DNA of 64,000 nt from contig NZ_JQJJ01000008.1 in the NCBI RefSeq assembly GCF_000745475.1, forward strand, positions 248,001 through 312,000, written 5' to 3'. Every line of letters begins with the position of its first letter. Positions within the stretch are counted from its first letter, which is position 1. Both the position numbers and the translations under genes were made by a program. The DNA is from Allobosea sp. UNC402CLCol. GTDB lineage: Bacteria > Pseudomonadota > Alphaproteobacteria > Rhizobiales > Beijerinckiaceae. Shown here in pieces: positions 27,184 through 39,520 of this stretch. The notes under the pieces are model-generated. The model did not search any database. It was not told where the DNA came from and saw only the letters and a program-made list of their open reading frames with translations.

Positions 27184-28056
27184 TCAGGGACGGGCGCCCG
27201 GGGGCAGCGGCGGCTCCGCATTGAGCAGCGTGATCGTCACCCGTCGGTTCGGCGGGATGTAGGGATTCTCGACGAAAAGCGGCTCGGTGTCGGCGCGTCC
27301 CACCACGGACGTGAAGCGGTTGCTGGGAAGCCCGGCACCCGACAGGATCTCACGCACGGCGAGCGCGCGCCCGGCGGTGAGGCTCCAGGAATCGACGGCC
27401 GGCACCGCGCCCGGGCTCGCGGCGGCCGTGTGACCGGCGACAGACAATTGGTTGGGCATCCGGCGCAGGGTGGGCGCGAGCGCCTCCAGCACGAGACGGG
27501 TGTGCTGGTAGGGCTGGACCGAGCCCTCGGGGAACATGGCGCGGCCGTTCTCATCCACGAGGGAAACGTTCAACCCCTCCTTGGTCGGCTCGATCACGAT
27601 GTTGCGCGACAGCTCGGCAATTTCGGGCATGCTCTGGATCGCCTGCCGGAGGCTGGCGATGGCGCTGTAATTGGCTTGCACGCCGGCGGACGGGCGGTTC
27701 GCCTCGCGGTCGCTGGCGTGGCCCGAGTTGGTCGGACGCGCTTTGTCGTCCTGCCCGGTCGTGCCCCTCGCGGCGTCGCGAGGCACCGACGACCTGTTGC
27801 CGGCCTTGTCCAGGGCACTGCCCATCAGGACGCTGCCAGCGCCACTGGTTGAAAGACTCGCAGCCGCTGGCGCGAAGTATTCCGCCAGGCCGATCTTCTG
27901 CTCCTGCGTCGTCATGCTGATCAGCCACATCAGCAGGAAGAACGCCATCATGGCGGTCACGAAGTCCGCATAGGCGATCTTCCAGGCGCCGCCATGATGC
28001 GCATGAGCGGCCTTCTTGACCTTCTTGATGATGATCGGCTGGACGGGCTTGGTCAT
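27184..28056 (-). CDS. motB: Flagellar stator protein MotB
   Basis: A 290-residue stator protein. The single membrane helix (about 28-48) carries the proton-binding Asp31 in YADFVTAMMAFFLLMWL. A Ser/Gly-rich periplasmic linker leads to an OmpA-like peptidoglycan-binding domain (about 180-285) with SVAGHTAA and NRRVTITLL. It follows motA by 28 bp and converges on cckA. No terminator-like hairpin was seen in the 125-bp gap to cckA. Confidence 0.94.
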   Translation of the reverse strand: MTKPVQPIIIKKVKKAAHAHHGGAWKIAYADFVTAMMAFFLLMWLISMTTQEQKIGLAEYFAPAAASLSTSGAGSVLMGSALDKAGNRSSVPRDAARGTTGQDDKARPTNSGHASDREANRPSAGVQANYSAIASLRQAIQSMPEIAELSRNIVIEPTKEGLNVSLVDENGRAMFPEGSVQPYQHTRLVLEALAPTLRRMPNQLSVAGHTAAASPGAVPAVDSWSLTAGRALAVREILSGAGLPSNRFTSVVGRADTEPLFVENPYIPPNRRVTITLLNAEPPLPPGARP

Positions 28057-28084
28057 CGAGTGCCTGCTGGAGATTGTGTCAGAT

Positions 28085-28942
28085 CTAGGCGGGCAGGCCG
28101 GCGGTCGCCGCTTCCACTTCGCTGAAGGTCGGGCGGACGTCGCTCATCAGAGCCTTGCGAGCGAATTCGACCGCCATCACCGGCGGCTGGCCGGCGATAT
28201 GGGCGAGCAGACCCGCCTTGAGCGAAAGGTAATATTTGGCTTCCGCCTCATAGATGCCCTTGAGCGACTGCGCCATGGGCCCGAAGAAGCCGTAGGCGAC
28301 GAAGACGCCGAAGAAGGTGCCGACAAGCGCACCGCCGATCAGATGTCCCAGCACCTCCGGCGGCTCGGTGATCGCCCCCATCGTCTTGATCACACCGAGC
28401 ACGGCGGCGACGATGCCGAGCGCCGGAGTTCCGTCGGCAAGCGACTGCATGGCCGCAACGACACGCTCCTGCTCCTGGTGGTGCGTCTCCAGTTCCTCGT
28501 CCATGAGAGCGTCCATCTCGTGGACGTTGTTGGCGCCCATCGTCAACATGCGCATGTAGTCGCAGACGAACTCGACCGCGTGATGGTTCGCCGCAAAAGT
28601 CGGGAAGGCGTTGAACAGCGTCGATTCGCTCGGATTTTCAATGTGCTGCTCGACCGCGAGCATGCCCTTCTGCTTCACGAGCTTGTACAAGGAATACTGC
28701 ATCCCCAGCAGTTCGACGTAGCATTCCTGCTTGTACTTGGCGCCCTTCATGAGCGAGCCGAACATGGCGGGCACGGCCTTGAGCACCGGCGCGGGGTTGC
28801 CGATGACGAAGGCACCGATCGCTGCACCGAGGATGATGACAAACTCGAAGGGCTGCCAGAGGACCTCGAGGTGGCCGCCCATCGCCGCGTAGCTACCGAA
28901 GACGCAGACGAAGACGATGATTGTGCCGACGATCAGCCGCAT
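28085..28942 (-). CDS. motA: Flagellar stator protein MotA
   Basis: A 285-residue inner-membrane stator protein. Four membrane helices are seen (about 1-20, 34-52, 170-190, 200-220). Typical segments are TPALGIVAAVLGVIKTMGAI and GTFFGVFVAYGFFGPMAQSL. With MotB it conducts protons to drive rotation. The ATG at 28942 gives the normal start MRLIVGTIIV; an open frame continues upstream but is not part of the protein. A CtrA-like box lies about 80 bp upstream. Confidence 0.95.
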   Translation of the reverse strand: MRLIVGTIIVFVCVFGSYAAMGGHLEVLWQPFEFVIILGAAIGAFVIGNPAPVLKAVPAMFGSLMKGAKYKQECYVELLGMQYSLYKLVKQKGMLAVEQHIENPSESTLFNAFPTFAANHHAVEFVCDYMRMLTMGANNVHEMDALMDEELETHHQEQERVVAAMQSLADGTPALGIVAAVLGVIKTMGAITEPPEVLGHLIGGALVGTFFGVFVAYGFFGPMAQSLKGIYEAEAKYYLSLKAGLLAHIAGQPPVMAVEFARKALMSDVRPTFSEVEAATAGLPA

Positions 28943-29019
28943 GGTTTGCCACCCTCGCGCCGCAGCAGGTACAGCCCGCGCGAAGCCACTCACTGGTCCG
29001 AGGAAATGCCCGATCAAGG

Positions 29020-29034
29020 TTAAGGGCGAGTTTA
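29020..29034 (-). promoter_or_regulatory. CtrA-like box before motA
   Basis: Read on the minus strand this is TAAA-N7-TTAA followed by C, one mismatch from the full CtrA site TTAA-N7-TTAAC and with the exact spacing. It lies about 80 bp before the motA start. Weaker than the flgB box. Confidence 0.4.
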
Positions 29035-29216
29035 TGGCCAGTGGCCGCAGGCTTGTAAGCGTCGTCCTCCGGCCACCGCTTCGAGGCTTGGGCGGCAGGA
29101 GCGAGAAGCGACCGGATCCGGGCGATCTCCCAATGTCCGGTTGCCGCGCGGATCGCCCATTTGTCCCCTTGGTCAGAACGGGCTCATGACATCTCCTGTC
29201 ACCATCCCCCCGACGG

Positions 29217-29231
29217 GAACAAAAAAAGAAC
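29217..29231 (+). promoter_or_regulatory. SOS box (LexA site) of recA
   Basis: GAAC at 29217-29220, seven A residues, then GAAC at 29228-29231. This is the reverse complement of the alphaproteobacterial LexA site GTTC-N7-GTTC. It lies 85 bp before the recA start. A third GAAC at 29242 has the wrong spacing (N10). Confidence 0.85.
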
Positions 29232-29315
29232 TTGCCGACAGGAACAAAGCGTGACCATTCTCCTGTCAAGACGCATTGAGATGTCCCTCTCGCCCTGCCA
29301 TAAGGAGCCCGAACC

Positions 29316-30401
<1,086 letters not shown>

Positions 30402-30413
30402 GACAACCAATGC

Positions 30414-30512
30414 CGTCATGCTCGGACTTGACCCGAGCATCTCAGGCCGAATGGGGCGACCTATCCTGAGAGAGCTTCTCGAGTCTGCGCGTCGCTCCGC
30501 CCGAGAATGACG
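30414..30512. repeat. Palindromic intergenic element after recA
   Basis: Outer arms CGTCA (30414-30418) and TGACG (30508-30512) enclose a hairpin ATGCTCGG (30418-30425)/CCGAGCAT (30433-30440). The arrangement, with GTCATGCTCGG...TTGACCCGAGCATCTC, matches the element at 39432-39519, so both belong to one repeat family. Confidence 0.7.
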
Positions 30513-30522
30513 TTCGATCAAG

Positions 30523-30550
30523 CGGGCGGCCTTCGGGCCGCCCGTTTTCG
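30523..30550 (+). terminator. Intrinsic terminator of recA
   Basis: A 9-bp perfect stem CGGGCGGCC/GGCCGCCCG (30523-30531/30536-30544) closed by a TTCG tetraloop and followed by TTTTCGTTT. It lies 120 bp after the recA stop, beyond the repeat element. Confidence 0.88.
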
Positions 30551-30681
30551 TTTGCCGATAAGACCTTGCGCGCGGTGCGCTGCAACGAGCTTTCTGGACA
30601 GGCGCGAGCGGCCTGACTAGAACCGGTCGTTCCCGCCGGGCGCCAGCCCGGCTCTGCCCGTGTTGAAAAGCGCAAGAACCG

Positions 30682-33323
<2,642 letters not shown>

Positions 33324-33324
<1 letters not shown>

Positions 33325-33983
33325 TGCAGACCCGGAAGAGCGGTGCCGCCATAGGCGCCCTCTCCCGCCGTGTCGTGCTGATCACGGCCGGCCTTTGGCC
33401 GGCCGTCGCATCAGCTCAGAAGCAGCAAAAGCCGGCCCCGCGTCCGCCGCAGCCCGCGATCTCGGCGGCGCGCAGCATCATGGCCGGCACCCCGCTCAGC
33501 GTCTTCCTGAGCAACGCGCCGCAGGGCGCACGTCTCGCCATCGCCCGCCCGGACGATCCGGCCGAGAAGGCGATCGTCGTCCTTCAGCCGAAGACCACCG
33601 TTCCCTCCCTGCAGACGCCCGGAGCCGTCGGCGCTTACGAATTGCGGCTGACCGTCGAGAAGGACGGCGCGCCCCAAATCCTGCTGCGCCAGCCGTTCGT
33701 CACGACCGAGCCGAGCGCGACCCTGGCCGCCCCCGAGCGCGTCGGCCATAGCCAGGCGCTGCCGGTACGCGGCATCGGCCCGAATGGCGAGCAGGATCGC
33801 GTCGTGCTGGTGCAGCCCGAGGCTCCGGCCGAGGCCGATGGGCCGCGCTTCTTCCCGGCCGAGAATGTCGAGGCGACATTGGAGGCGCCGGAGCAGCCGG
33901 GCGTCTACGAATTGCGCTATGTGATGAACGCACCGATCAGCGGCCCCGTCATTCTAGCCCGCCGTCCCGTCAAGGTGGAATGA
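33324..33983 (+). CDS. Secreted protein with two Ig-like repeats
   Basis: A 219-residue exported protein. An Arg-rich N-terminus and a hydrophobic stretch (about 15-30, ending VASAQ) form a signal peptide. The mature part has two related modules (about 45-125 and 130-217), each ending in YEL-R plus beta strands (GAYELRLTV; PGVYELRYVM, then ILARRPVKV). This ending occurs in beta-sandwich repeats of alphaproteobacterial VWA-domain proteins, but no VWA domain is present here. The start overlaps the alaS stop. Function unknown; the alaS link may be only transcriptional. Confidence 0.7.
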
Positions 33984-34092
33984 ATCCCGTCTGAGACCAC
34001 CCCGATGCGGTGGTTTGCGGCTCGTGCGGATCGTTCCGGGAACGCAAAGCGGCCCGGTCCCCGTTCCGCAACGGCTCACATTCTACGAGGTC

Positions 34093-34224
34093 TCAATACT
34101 GACGTGTGACCTCGCGGAGCGCCATCAGCATCATCCAGACGAGGCCGGCTACGGTGATCCCGGCCGACAGATTTGTCAGCAGTCCGGCGACAACGCCCAT
34201 GGCAAGTGCAAAGCCTGTGTTCAT
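34093..34224 (-). CDS. Hypothetical 43-residue membrane protein
   Basis: A very small protein, MNTGFALAMGVV..., with two hydrophobic segments (about 4-18 and 20-36) and a polar C-terminus REVTRQY. The open frame extends upstream, but there the composition is Arg/Pro/Ser rich and unlike a protein, so the ATG at 34224 is preferred. It may be a small inner-membrane protein. Support is limited to its sequence character. Confidence 0.4.
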   Translation of the reverse strand: MNTGFALAMGVVAGLLTNLSAGITVAGLVWMMLMALREVTRQY

Positions 34225-34646
34225 GCCTTGCTTGCTAGAACTGGTCTGTGTAGCTTTTTGGGTGCCGAGCCGGCATTTCCAAGGCCATTTCGTTTCCGAA
34301 TCTTGCCGCAGGCTTCGGCCTGAGGGCGCAAACGAAAAAGCCCCCTCAGGCCGAAGCCTGGTCGCCGGCGATACGCCGCTCCATGGCCCCTGCTCAGGCT
34401 TCCCGGACAGGAAAGCACGTCCGACGAAAGGCTCGCTCCCTTTCGCAGAACCGGGGCGCACCGGCTTCCGCGTCCGCCCCTTTGGGGACCAATCGCGGCG
34501 ATCGCACAGGATGGCTGGAGCGGATCCACAGCGGATCTCGCCATGAATTTTCCCAACCGGACGGCAACGCGACGCGATATTGTTGGCCCTGCTAGCCGGA
34601 CACGCGATGCCAAGACCTGTTTGAATAGCTCTGACGGAGTTGTCCG
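34225..34646. other. Gene-poor stretch with large inverted repeat
   Basis: A 422-bp stretch without a credible gene between the small membrane protein and the GNAT gene. It contains the inverted repeat at 34310-34359. Otherwise I see nothing in it apart from presumed promoters. Confidence 0.5.
34310..34359. repeat. 17-bp inverted repeat
   Basis: AGGCTTCGGCCTGAGGG (34310-34326) is exactly complementary to 34343-34359, with a 16-nt A-rich spacer. Each arm can also fold alone as AGGC-TTCG-GCCT. Read on the minus strand, the left-moving hairpin is followed by GGGGGCTTTTTCGTTT, which looks terminator-like. Confidence 0.65.
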
Positions 34647-35549
34647 ATGTCACTCGTCTACAGGCCCGCCCGAGCGCAGGATTTGGCGACGGCAGACGCC
34701 CTCGTTGTTGCCAGCATCAACGATCTGACCACGCGCCATGGCTTCGGTCTGATGGCGACCCCAAGCGCGCCCAATTTTCAGCTGTTCTCCCTCAGGGACG
34801 ACCCTGACGGCCTATGGATCGCGGAGGATGGCGATGACATCCTCGGTTTTGTCTGGAGTTGGGTGTGCGGGAATGTGTGGTTTCTTGCCCAGCTATTCGT
34901 CGATCCCGCCCAACAGGGTCGTGGCATCGGGAATGAATTATTGAAACGCAGCTTGGAACATGCCCGGAAATCGGACGTGGCTCACAAGGCCCTGATCACT
35001 TTCACCTTCAACAGGGTCTCGCAGGGCCTCTACATCCGGCATGGGCTTTTTCCAAAGATGCCGATCTATTTGTTCCGCGCGGCGCGAGAGCGGGTGATGG
35101 AGGGATTGCGGGAGCCTCCATTCGATAGCATCCCGATCGACGACAATGCCGCGACGATGGAAAAACTGGCTGAAATCGACTCCCGCGCGATCGGCTTCAC
35201 GCGAGAGAAGCATCACCGCTACCTGCTCAATGACCCGGCTGCCACAGGGGTCTTGCTCTGCTCCGGCAGCGATTGCGTCGGCTACTGCTATGTCAGTTCC
35301 AGCGGGCATATCGGACCTCTCGCGGTCAGGGAGGCCGACGCTCTCGGTGACGCCTTTGCGTCCGCATTGAAGATGGCGGCCGATCGATCCTGCGAGAACA
35401 TATCGGCGTTCCTGCCCGGAACATGCGAAAGCGCCCTGAGCCTCGCGGTCAGTCGTGGCATGCGCATCACCTTCCCGATGCTGCTGATGGCATCGCACGG
35501 TTATGGAACTTGGACGCGATACCTGCCGCGCAATCCGGGCTTCATGTGA
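34647..35549 (+). CDS. Double GNAT-domain N-acetyltransferase
   Basis: A 300-residue protein with two GNAT folds. The first (about 1-150) has the acetyl-CoA loop signature LFVDPAQQGRGIGNELL. The second (about 155-300) is degenerate, with YCYVSSSGHIGPLAV but no clear Q/RxxGxG/A loop. Such tandem GNATs act on small molecules or peptides; the substrate is unknown. The gene has more A/T-ending codons (TTATTGAAACGC and similar) than its neighbours and stands alone between gaps, which suggests acquisition by transfer. Confidence 0.8.
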   Translation: MSLVYRPARAQDLATADALVVASINDLTTRHGFGLMATPSAPNFQLFSLRDDPDGLWIAEDGDDILGFVWSWVCGNVWFLAQLFVDPAQQGRGIGNELLKRSLEHARKSDVAHKALITFTFNRVSQGLYIRHGLFPKMPIYLFRAARERVMEGLREPPFDSIPIDDNAATMEKLAEIDSRAIGFTREKHHRYLLNDPAATGVLLCSGSDCVGYCYVSSSGHIGPLAVREADALGDAFASALKMAADRSCENISAFLPGTCESALSLAVSRGMRITFPMLLMASHGYGTWTRYLPRNPGFM

Positions 35550-35658
35550 TCATCGGTATCGGCTTTCGGTGAAAAGGCGCCCCGATCCTGTTCACGATGA
35601 GCGCCCGCTCCCCACCCGGGAAGCCTCAGGGCCACCTCGCGCTTCGCCTTCCCGTGCA

Positions 35659-35686
35659 GAAAAAAGCCCGGCCTTTCGGCCGGGCT
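35659..35686 (-). terminator. Intrinsic terminator of icd
   Basis: On the minus strand a 9-bp perfect stem AGCCCGGCC/GGCCGGGCT (arms at 35678-35686 and 35665-35673) with loop GAAA is followed by a run of six T. It lies about 30 bp after the icd stop. Confidence 0.9.
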
Positions 35687-35716
35687 CTGCATGGCTTGCT
35701 GCGATAGGGCCCGAGA

Positions 35717-36931
35717 TCAGGCGGCCATCGCCTTCTTCATGTTCTCGCTGACCTTCTCGAGGAAGCCGGTCGTCGAGAGGAACTTCTGGTCGGGGCCGAC
35801 CAGCAGGGCGAGGTCCTTGGTCATGTCGCCGGACTCGACCGTATCGACCGTGACCTTCTCGAGCAGCGCAGCGAACTTAGCGAGCTCGGCATTGTTGTCG
35901 AGCTTGGCGCGATGAGCGAGGCCACGCGTCCAGGCGAAGATCGAGGCGATCGAGTTGGTCGAGGTCTCCCTGCCCTTCTGGTGCTCGCGATAGTGGCGGG
36001 TCACCGTACCGTGGGCGGCCTCGGCCTCGACGGTCTTGCCGTCCGGCGTCATCAGCACCGAGGTCATCAGGCCCAGCGAACCGAAGCCCTGCGCCACGGT
36101 GTCGGACTGCACGTCGCCGTCATAGTTCTTGCAGGCCCAGACATAGCCACCCGACCACTTCATCGCCGACGCCACCATGTCGTCGATCAGGCGGTGCTCG
36201 TAGGTGATGCCGAGCTTGTCGAATTCGGCCTTGAACTCCTTCTCGTAGATCTCCTGGAAGATGTCCTTGAAGCGGCCGTCATAGGTCTTGAGGATGGTGT
36301 TCTTGGTCGACAGATAGACCGGGTACTTGCGCATCAGGCCGTAATTCAGCGAGGCCCGCGCGAAGTCGCGGATCGAGTCGTCGAGGTTGTACATCGCCAT
36401 GGCGACGCCAGCGTCGGGGGCCTTGAAGACCTCCTTCTCGATCACCTGGCCGTCCTCGCCGACGAACTTGATCGAGAGCGTGCCCTTGCCCGGGAACTTG
36501 AAGTCGGTCGCGCGGTACTGGTCGCCATAGGCATGGCGGCCGATGACGATCGGCTGAGTCCAGCCCGGCACGAGGCGCGGCACGTTCTTGCAGATGATCG
36601 GCTCGCGGAAGATCACGCCGCCGAGGATGTTGCGGATCGTGCCGTTCGGCGACTTCCACATCTGCTTCAGGTTGAACTCCTTCACGCGGGCTTCGTCCGG
36701 CGTGATGGTCGCGCACTTCACGGCAACGCCGTGCTTCTTGGTGGCGTTGGCGGCGTCGATCGTAACCTGATCGTCGGTCGCGTCGCGGTTCTCGACCGAG
36801 AGGTCGTAATATTCGAGTTCGAGATCGAGATAGGGGAAGATCAGCGTGTCCTTGATCTTCTGCCAGATGATCCGGGTCATCTCGTCGCCGTCCATGTCGA
36901 CGACCGGGTTGGCGACCTTGATCTTGCTCAT
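35717..36931 (-). CDS. icd: NADP-dependent isocitrate dehydrogenase
   Basis: A 404-residue enzyme of the eukaryote-like (subfamily II) IDH, converting isocitrate to 2-oxoglutarate with NADPH formation. Signature segments are [11 protein letters not shown], the substrate serine loop [13 protein letters not shown], the metal-site region [30 protein letters not shown], and [17 protein letters not shown]. Length matches the family. It is monocistronic, with a terminator directly downstream. Confidence 0.97.
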   Translation of the reverse strand: MSKIKVANPVVDMDGDEMTRIIWQKIKDTLIFPYLDLELEYYDLSVENRDATDDQVTIDAANATKKHGVAVKCATITPDEARVKEFNLKQMWKSPNGTIRNILGGVIFREPIICKNVPRLVPGWTQPIVIGRHAYGDQYRATDFKFPGKGTLSIKFVGEDGQVIEKEVFKAPDAGVAMAMYNLDDSIRDFARASLNYGLMRKYPVYLSTKNTILKTYDGRFKDIFQEIYEKEFKAEFDKLGITYEHRLIDDMVASAMKWSGGYVWACKNYDGDVQSDTVAQGFGSLGLMTSVLMTPDGKTVEAEAAHGTVTRHYREHQKGRETSTNSIASIFAWTRGLAHRAKLDNNAELAKFAALLEKVTVDTVESGDMTKDLALLVGPDQKFLSTTGFLEKVSENMKKAMAA

Positions 36932-37144
36932 GCGATGACCCCTGTGCTCTCCAGATAGAACGTCCGAAACCGTGGCTTTCGGCCAAGGTCTCCGGCTGGT
37001 CGCTTCCTAGCGGGTTCGGGGCGGCGGGGGAAGCGCAGCTTTCGGGCAATGTCTCGCCCGGCGGTTTATGCTGCACTGCCGCAAAATCGGCAATTTCGCC
37101 GCCTAGCCTGTCCTGCCGCTCGTCATAGCGACAGGACGAACGAC

Positions 37145-37963
37145 GTGTCTCGTATCATCATGATGTGGAGCGCCGCACCGGCATCGGCGGCGCTTTTCCT
37201 CGCAGGAATGCTGTCTTGCAGCCCGGTTTGGGCGCAGGACGCAAGCGCGGACGCCGCCGTGCAGCTCCCGATCCCACGTGGAGCCCTGCTCGACCCCGAC
37301 GCCAATGGGATGGACGCGGCTGCGCCCGTCGTCGCGGATTCCGATGCCGTCGTCTTCAATCCGGCCCTGGCCGCGATCGGCCGCGCCGACACTGCGTCCG
37401 GCGCCCATCTGCGCGCCCGCGCCCCCATCCCGGTCGACATCATCCGCAAGGGCTTCCCCGCGCGCGAGACCATGACGGGCGCGGATCAGGACCGTTCCGT
37501 CGGCTTCAAGCTCGGCCGGGATGCCTTCTCGCTCTCGACCAGCCTGAACGCGCCGGGAGGGGCCGGCACCTCGCGCGACGCCCGCCTGGACTGGCGCTGG
37601 GCACGGCCCGCATCCAGCGATCCCGGCGTGATCTGGGGCGTCTCGACCGGTGGCGGCGGCGCGGTCGGCGGCAATCCCGAGCAGACCGGCGATGCCACGA
37701 TCGGCTATCGGCAACAGCTCTTCCCGCATCTGATGCTGACGACCCAGCTCGGCATGGCCGGCAATTATGTCTTCGCGGCGGGCGACGGCTTTCATTCCGC
37801 GCTGACGCCGGAGGTCAAGCTCTCGGTCGATCTCGCCAAGGCGGCGGACCTGCCTTGGCAGGCCTCCTTCGACCTCGCGCTCGCCCGCAAGCTGCCGCTG
37901 GTCGCCAGCGACTATGAGACGCGCGGCACCGCGCTGCTTTCGCTGAAATACAGGTGGCAATGA
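37145..37963 (+). CDS. Secreted barrel-like protein of unknown function
   Basis: A 272-residue exported protein. A signal peptide ends near SPVWAQ. The mature protein has alternating polar/apolar strands in its last two thirds (for example SVGFKLGRDAFSLSTSLNAP, and EVKLSVDLAKAADLPWQASFDLALARKL) and ends in ALLSLKYRWQ, close to the aromatic C-terminus of outer-membrane beta barrels. GTG at 37145 is chosen; ATG at 37160 or 37163 is possible. It diverges from icd. I do not recognise a family. Confidence 0.65.
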   Translation: MSRIIMMWSAAPASAALFLAGMLSCSPVWAQDASADAAVQLPIPRGALLDPDANGMDAAAPVVADSDAVVFNPALAAIGRADTASGAHLRARAPIPVDIIRKGFPARETMTGADQDRSVGFKLGRDAFSLSTSLNAPGGAGTSRDARLDWRWARPASSDPGVIWGVSTGGGGAVGGNPEQTGDATIGYRQQLFPHLMLTTQLGMAGNYVFAAGDGFHSALTPEVKLSVDLAKAADLPWQASFDLALARKLPLVASDYETRGTALLSLKYRWQ

Positions 37964-38043
37964 GGTGAGGCAGGCCGCAGGCTCATGGCGGCTTGCGGCG
38001 CGCGCGCTTCCCCGGCGCCGGCCGGCACTCTAGCCTCCGGCGC

Positions 38044-38781
38044 ATGACACAGCCGACTTCGTCCAAATTCGCTCTCGTCACCGGCGGCACGCGCGGCATC
38101 GGCGCCGGCGCCGCCCTCGCCCTGGCCAAGGCCGGCTACGAGGTTCTCGCCACCGGGCTGACTGTGGAAGAGGTTGCGGTCCCGCCCGCCCACCCGGCCA
38201 TCCGCCACGCCCGGCTCGACGTCACCCGCGACGACGAGGTCGCCGCCATCGTCGCGACCTGCCCACGGATCGACGCGCTGGTGAACTGCGCCGGCATGAT
38301 CCAGCGCGGCGGCAAGGAATTCGAGATCGACGCCTTCCGCTTGACCATCGAGGTCAACCTCACCGGCACGATGCGGATGAGCCTGGCGGCAAAGGAGAAG
38401 CTCGCGGCGAAAGGGCCTGACAAGCCCGGCGGCGCCATCGTCAACACCGCCTCGATGCTGACCTTCCATGGCTCGCCCTTCGCGCCGGGCTATGCAGCCT
38501 CGAAGGGCGGCGTCGGCCAGCTCACCAAGTCGCTCGCCGCCGCCTGGGCGCCCGAAGGCATCCGTGTCAATGCCGTGGCACCGGGCTGGATCGAGACCGA
38601 ACTGACCCGGCCGCTGGTCGAGGACGAGGCCCGCTCGGCCCCGATCCTCGCCCGCACGCCGATGGGCCGCTGGGGCAAGCCGGGCGATGTCGGCGGCGCC
38701 ATCGCGTTTCTCGTCTCGGACGAGGCGCAGTTCATCACCGGCGCGATCCTGCCCGTCGACGGCGGTTATCTCACGCTCTAG
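38044..38781 (+). CDS. Short-chain dehydrogenase/reductase
   Basis: A 245-residue classical SDR. The cofactor loop TGGTRGIGAG lies near residue 13, VNCAG (NAG-type motif) at about 82, and the catalytic Ser with YAASK (Tyr and Lys) at about 137-160. PVDGGYLTL closes the fold. It should oxidise or reduce an alcohol or ketone with NAD(P)H. It is followed 87 bp later by a cupin dioxygenase-like gene on the same strand, which suggests joint action on an aromatic or keto substrate, but this is inference. Confidence 0.87.
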   Translation: MTQPTSSKFALVTGGTRGIGAGAALALAKAGYEVLATGLTVEEVAVPPAHPAIRHARLDVTRDDEVAAIVATCPRIDALVNCAGMIQRGGKEFEIDAFRLTIEVNLTGTMRMSLAAKEKLAAKGPDKPGGAIVNTASMLTFHGSPFAPGYAASKGGVGQLTKSLAAAWAPEGIRVNAVAPGWIETELTRPLVEDEARSAPILARTPMGRWGKPGDVGGAIAFLVSDEAQFITGAILPVDGGYLTL

Positions 38782-38868
38782 AAAACCAGATATTTCAGCC
38801 GCTTGCGCGCCGACATTGAATCAGTTCGAGCGGCCATTGAATCAAGAACTCAATAGGGGAGACACGCC

Positions 38869-39414
38869 ATGACCTCGACGAGTCCCATGCCGGTCACGGC
38901 CACACAGGAAGAGCGCTGGACGCCCTATCGCCATCCTCAGCCCAAGGAATCGCCGCCGGAGCTGATCGTCCCGAACGTCATCCCGACGGATGAGCGCGTC
39001 TGGGTGCCGGTCGACGACAATGTCTGGTTCCGCCCTCTGCTCCTCTGCGTCTCGCGCGGCTACTGGATGAACCTGCTCAAGGTCCGCCGCGCCGGCGTGC
39101 TCTCGCGCCATCGCCACCCTCTGCCGGTGCATGGCTATGTGCTGAAGGGCCAGTGGCGCTATCTGGAGCATGACTGGGTCGCGACCGAGGGCTCCTATGT
39201 CTACGAGGCGCCGGGCGAGACGCATACGCTGGTGGTCGATCCCGATGTCGAGGAGATGATCACCATGTTCCAGGTCAACGGCGCGATGATCTATGTCGAT
39301 CCGGACGGCAAATGCCTGGGCTATGACGACGTCTTCACGCGCATCGACAAATGCCGGGCGCACTACGCCCAGAACGGCCTCGGCGCGGAGTATGTCGACC
39401 AGTTCATTCGGTAG
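38869..39414 (+). CDS. 2,4'-dihydroxyacetophenone dioxygenase-like cupin
   Basis: A 181-residue cupin. The metal ligands are visible in SRHRHPLPVHGYVLKG and YVYEAPGETHTLVV, the standard two-motif cupin set (two or three His plus Glu). The whole sequence resembles the 2,4'-dihydroxyacetophenone dioxygenase/ChrR-like family, which cleaves C-C bonds next to an aromatic ketone. The true substrate is not known. A repeat element follows its stop. Confidence 0.8.
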   Translation: MTSTSPMPVTATQEERWTPYRHPQPKESPPELIVPNVIPTDERVWVPVDDNVWFRPLLLCVSRGYWMNLLKVRRAGVLSRHRHPLPVHGYVLKGQWRYLEHDWVATEGSYVYEAPGETHTLVVDPDVEEMITMFQVNGAMIYVDPDGKCLGYDDVFTRIDKCRAHYAQNGLGAEYVDQFIR

Positions 39415-39431
39415 GATCTAAGCCACTGACT

Positions 39432-39519
39432 GGCGTCATTCTCGGGCTTGATCCGAGAATCTCATGACCGAAAGGGCGCTGGTTTCCGAGATGCTCGGGT
39501 CGAGCCCGAGCACGACGCC
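39432..39519. repeat. Palindromic intergenic element before fliX end
   Basis: Terminal GGCGTC (39432-39437) and GACGCC (39514-39519) enclose two hairpins: ATTCTCGG/CCGAGAAT (39438-39445/39453-39460) and TGCTCGGG/CCCGAGCA (39492-39499/39505-39512). It is the best-formed copy of the family also seen at 30414-30512. Confidence 0.78.
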
Positions 39520-39520
39520 T

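Larger units (their letters stand above)
28943..29315. other. Divergent motA-recA control region
   Basis: A 373-bp gap without a gene. It holds a CtrA-like box (29020-29034) nearer motA and the SOS box (29217-29231) nearer recA. The middle, about 29040-29200, contains nothing that I can name. Confidence 0.6.
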
